Assembly: GCA_017590115.1 (NCBI GenBank) | Contig: JAGGNK010010225.1 | Span: 4,402,001-4,466,000 of the forward strand | DNA from: Montifringilla adamsi | Taxonomy: Eukaryota; Chordata; Aves; Passeriformes; Passeridae | Length of the DNA stretch: 64,000 nucleotides | Direction of reading: 5' to 3' | In this document: one piece after another, positions 43,006 through 64,000 of the stretch | Numbering within the stretch: position 1 is the first letter of the stretch | Layout: every line of letters begins with the position of its first letter | Made by a program: the position numbers and the translations under genes | Notes under the pieces: generated by a model | The model's database searches: none | What the model saw: only the letters and a program-made list of their open reading frames with translations | Told to the model about the DNA's origin: nothing

Positions 43006-64000
<20,995 letters not shown>

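Overview
This is nuclear DNA from a vertebrate, almost certainly a bird. It has small conserved exons in long AT-rich introns, CR1 LINE fragments, and LTR remnants that look avian. A passerine is my guess from the young-looking LTRs, but the sequence does not settle the species. Nothing is prokaryotic. Most short ORFs are chance frames in introns.

Two genes lie tail to tail. On the + strand, from before the left edge to about 41.8 kb, is TOP2B (DNA topoisomerase II beta). I located 33 consecutive exons, 4538 coding bases in total (1511 residues plus stop). Phases agree at every junction. They run from the N-terminal ATPase domain to the stop at 41393-41395. By the human 36-exon scheme (from memory) they are exons 4-36; the promoter and first exons are outside. 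On the - strand, from beyond the right edge to about 41.8 kb, are the last five coding exons of RARB (retinoic acid receptor beta): hinge, ligand-binding domain and F domain. The DNA-binding exons and promoters lie to the right. The Ala/Ile/Val set at the three isotype-determining pocket positions identifies beta rather than alpha or gamma.

Layout: 1-16.8 kb, TOP2B ATPase, transducer and TOPRIM exons. 16.9-18.8 kb, a truncated antisense endogenous retroviral remnant with a 3' LTR. 21-30.3 kb, the DNA cleavage/religation core, with the active-site tyrosine at 25219-25221 and a CR1 copy at 21.5-22.07 kb. 31.4-41.4 kb, the lysine-rich and acidic C-terminal domain, with a second antisense LTR at 33.8-34.2 kb. 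Near 41.78 kb the two genes meet: their AATAAA signals sit on opposite strands with 5 bp between them. 43-62.5 kb, RARB exons separated by introns of 1.3-7.3 kb that hold several candidate non-coding regulatory blocks.

Points worth checking: the shared bidirectional polyadenylation site, two GC-AG introns in TOP2B, a NAGNAG acceptor behind a 22-T run, a possible 27-nt cassette exon, and nested palindromes containing a double TCF/LEF-type core in a RARB intron. I found no tRNA or rRNA, no CRISPR, no further protein-coding gene, and no clearly new biological system.
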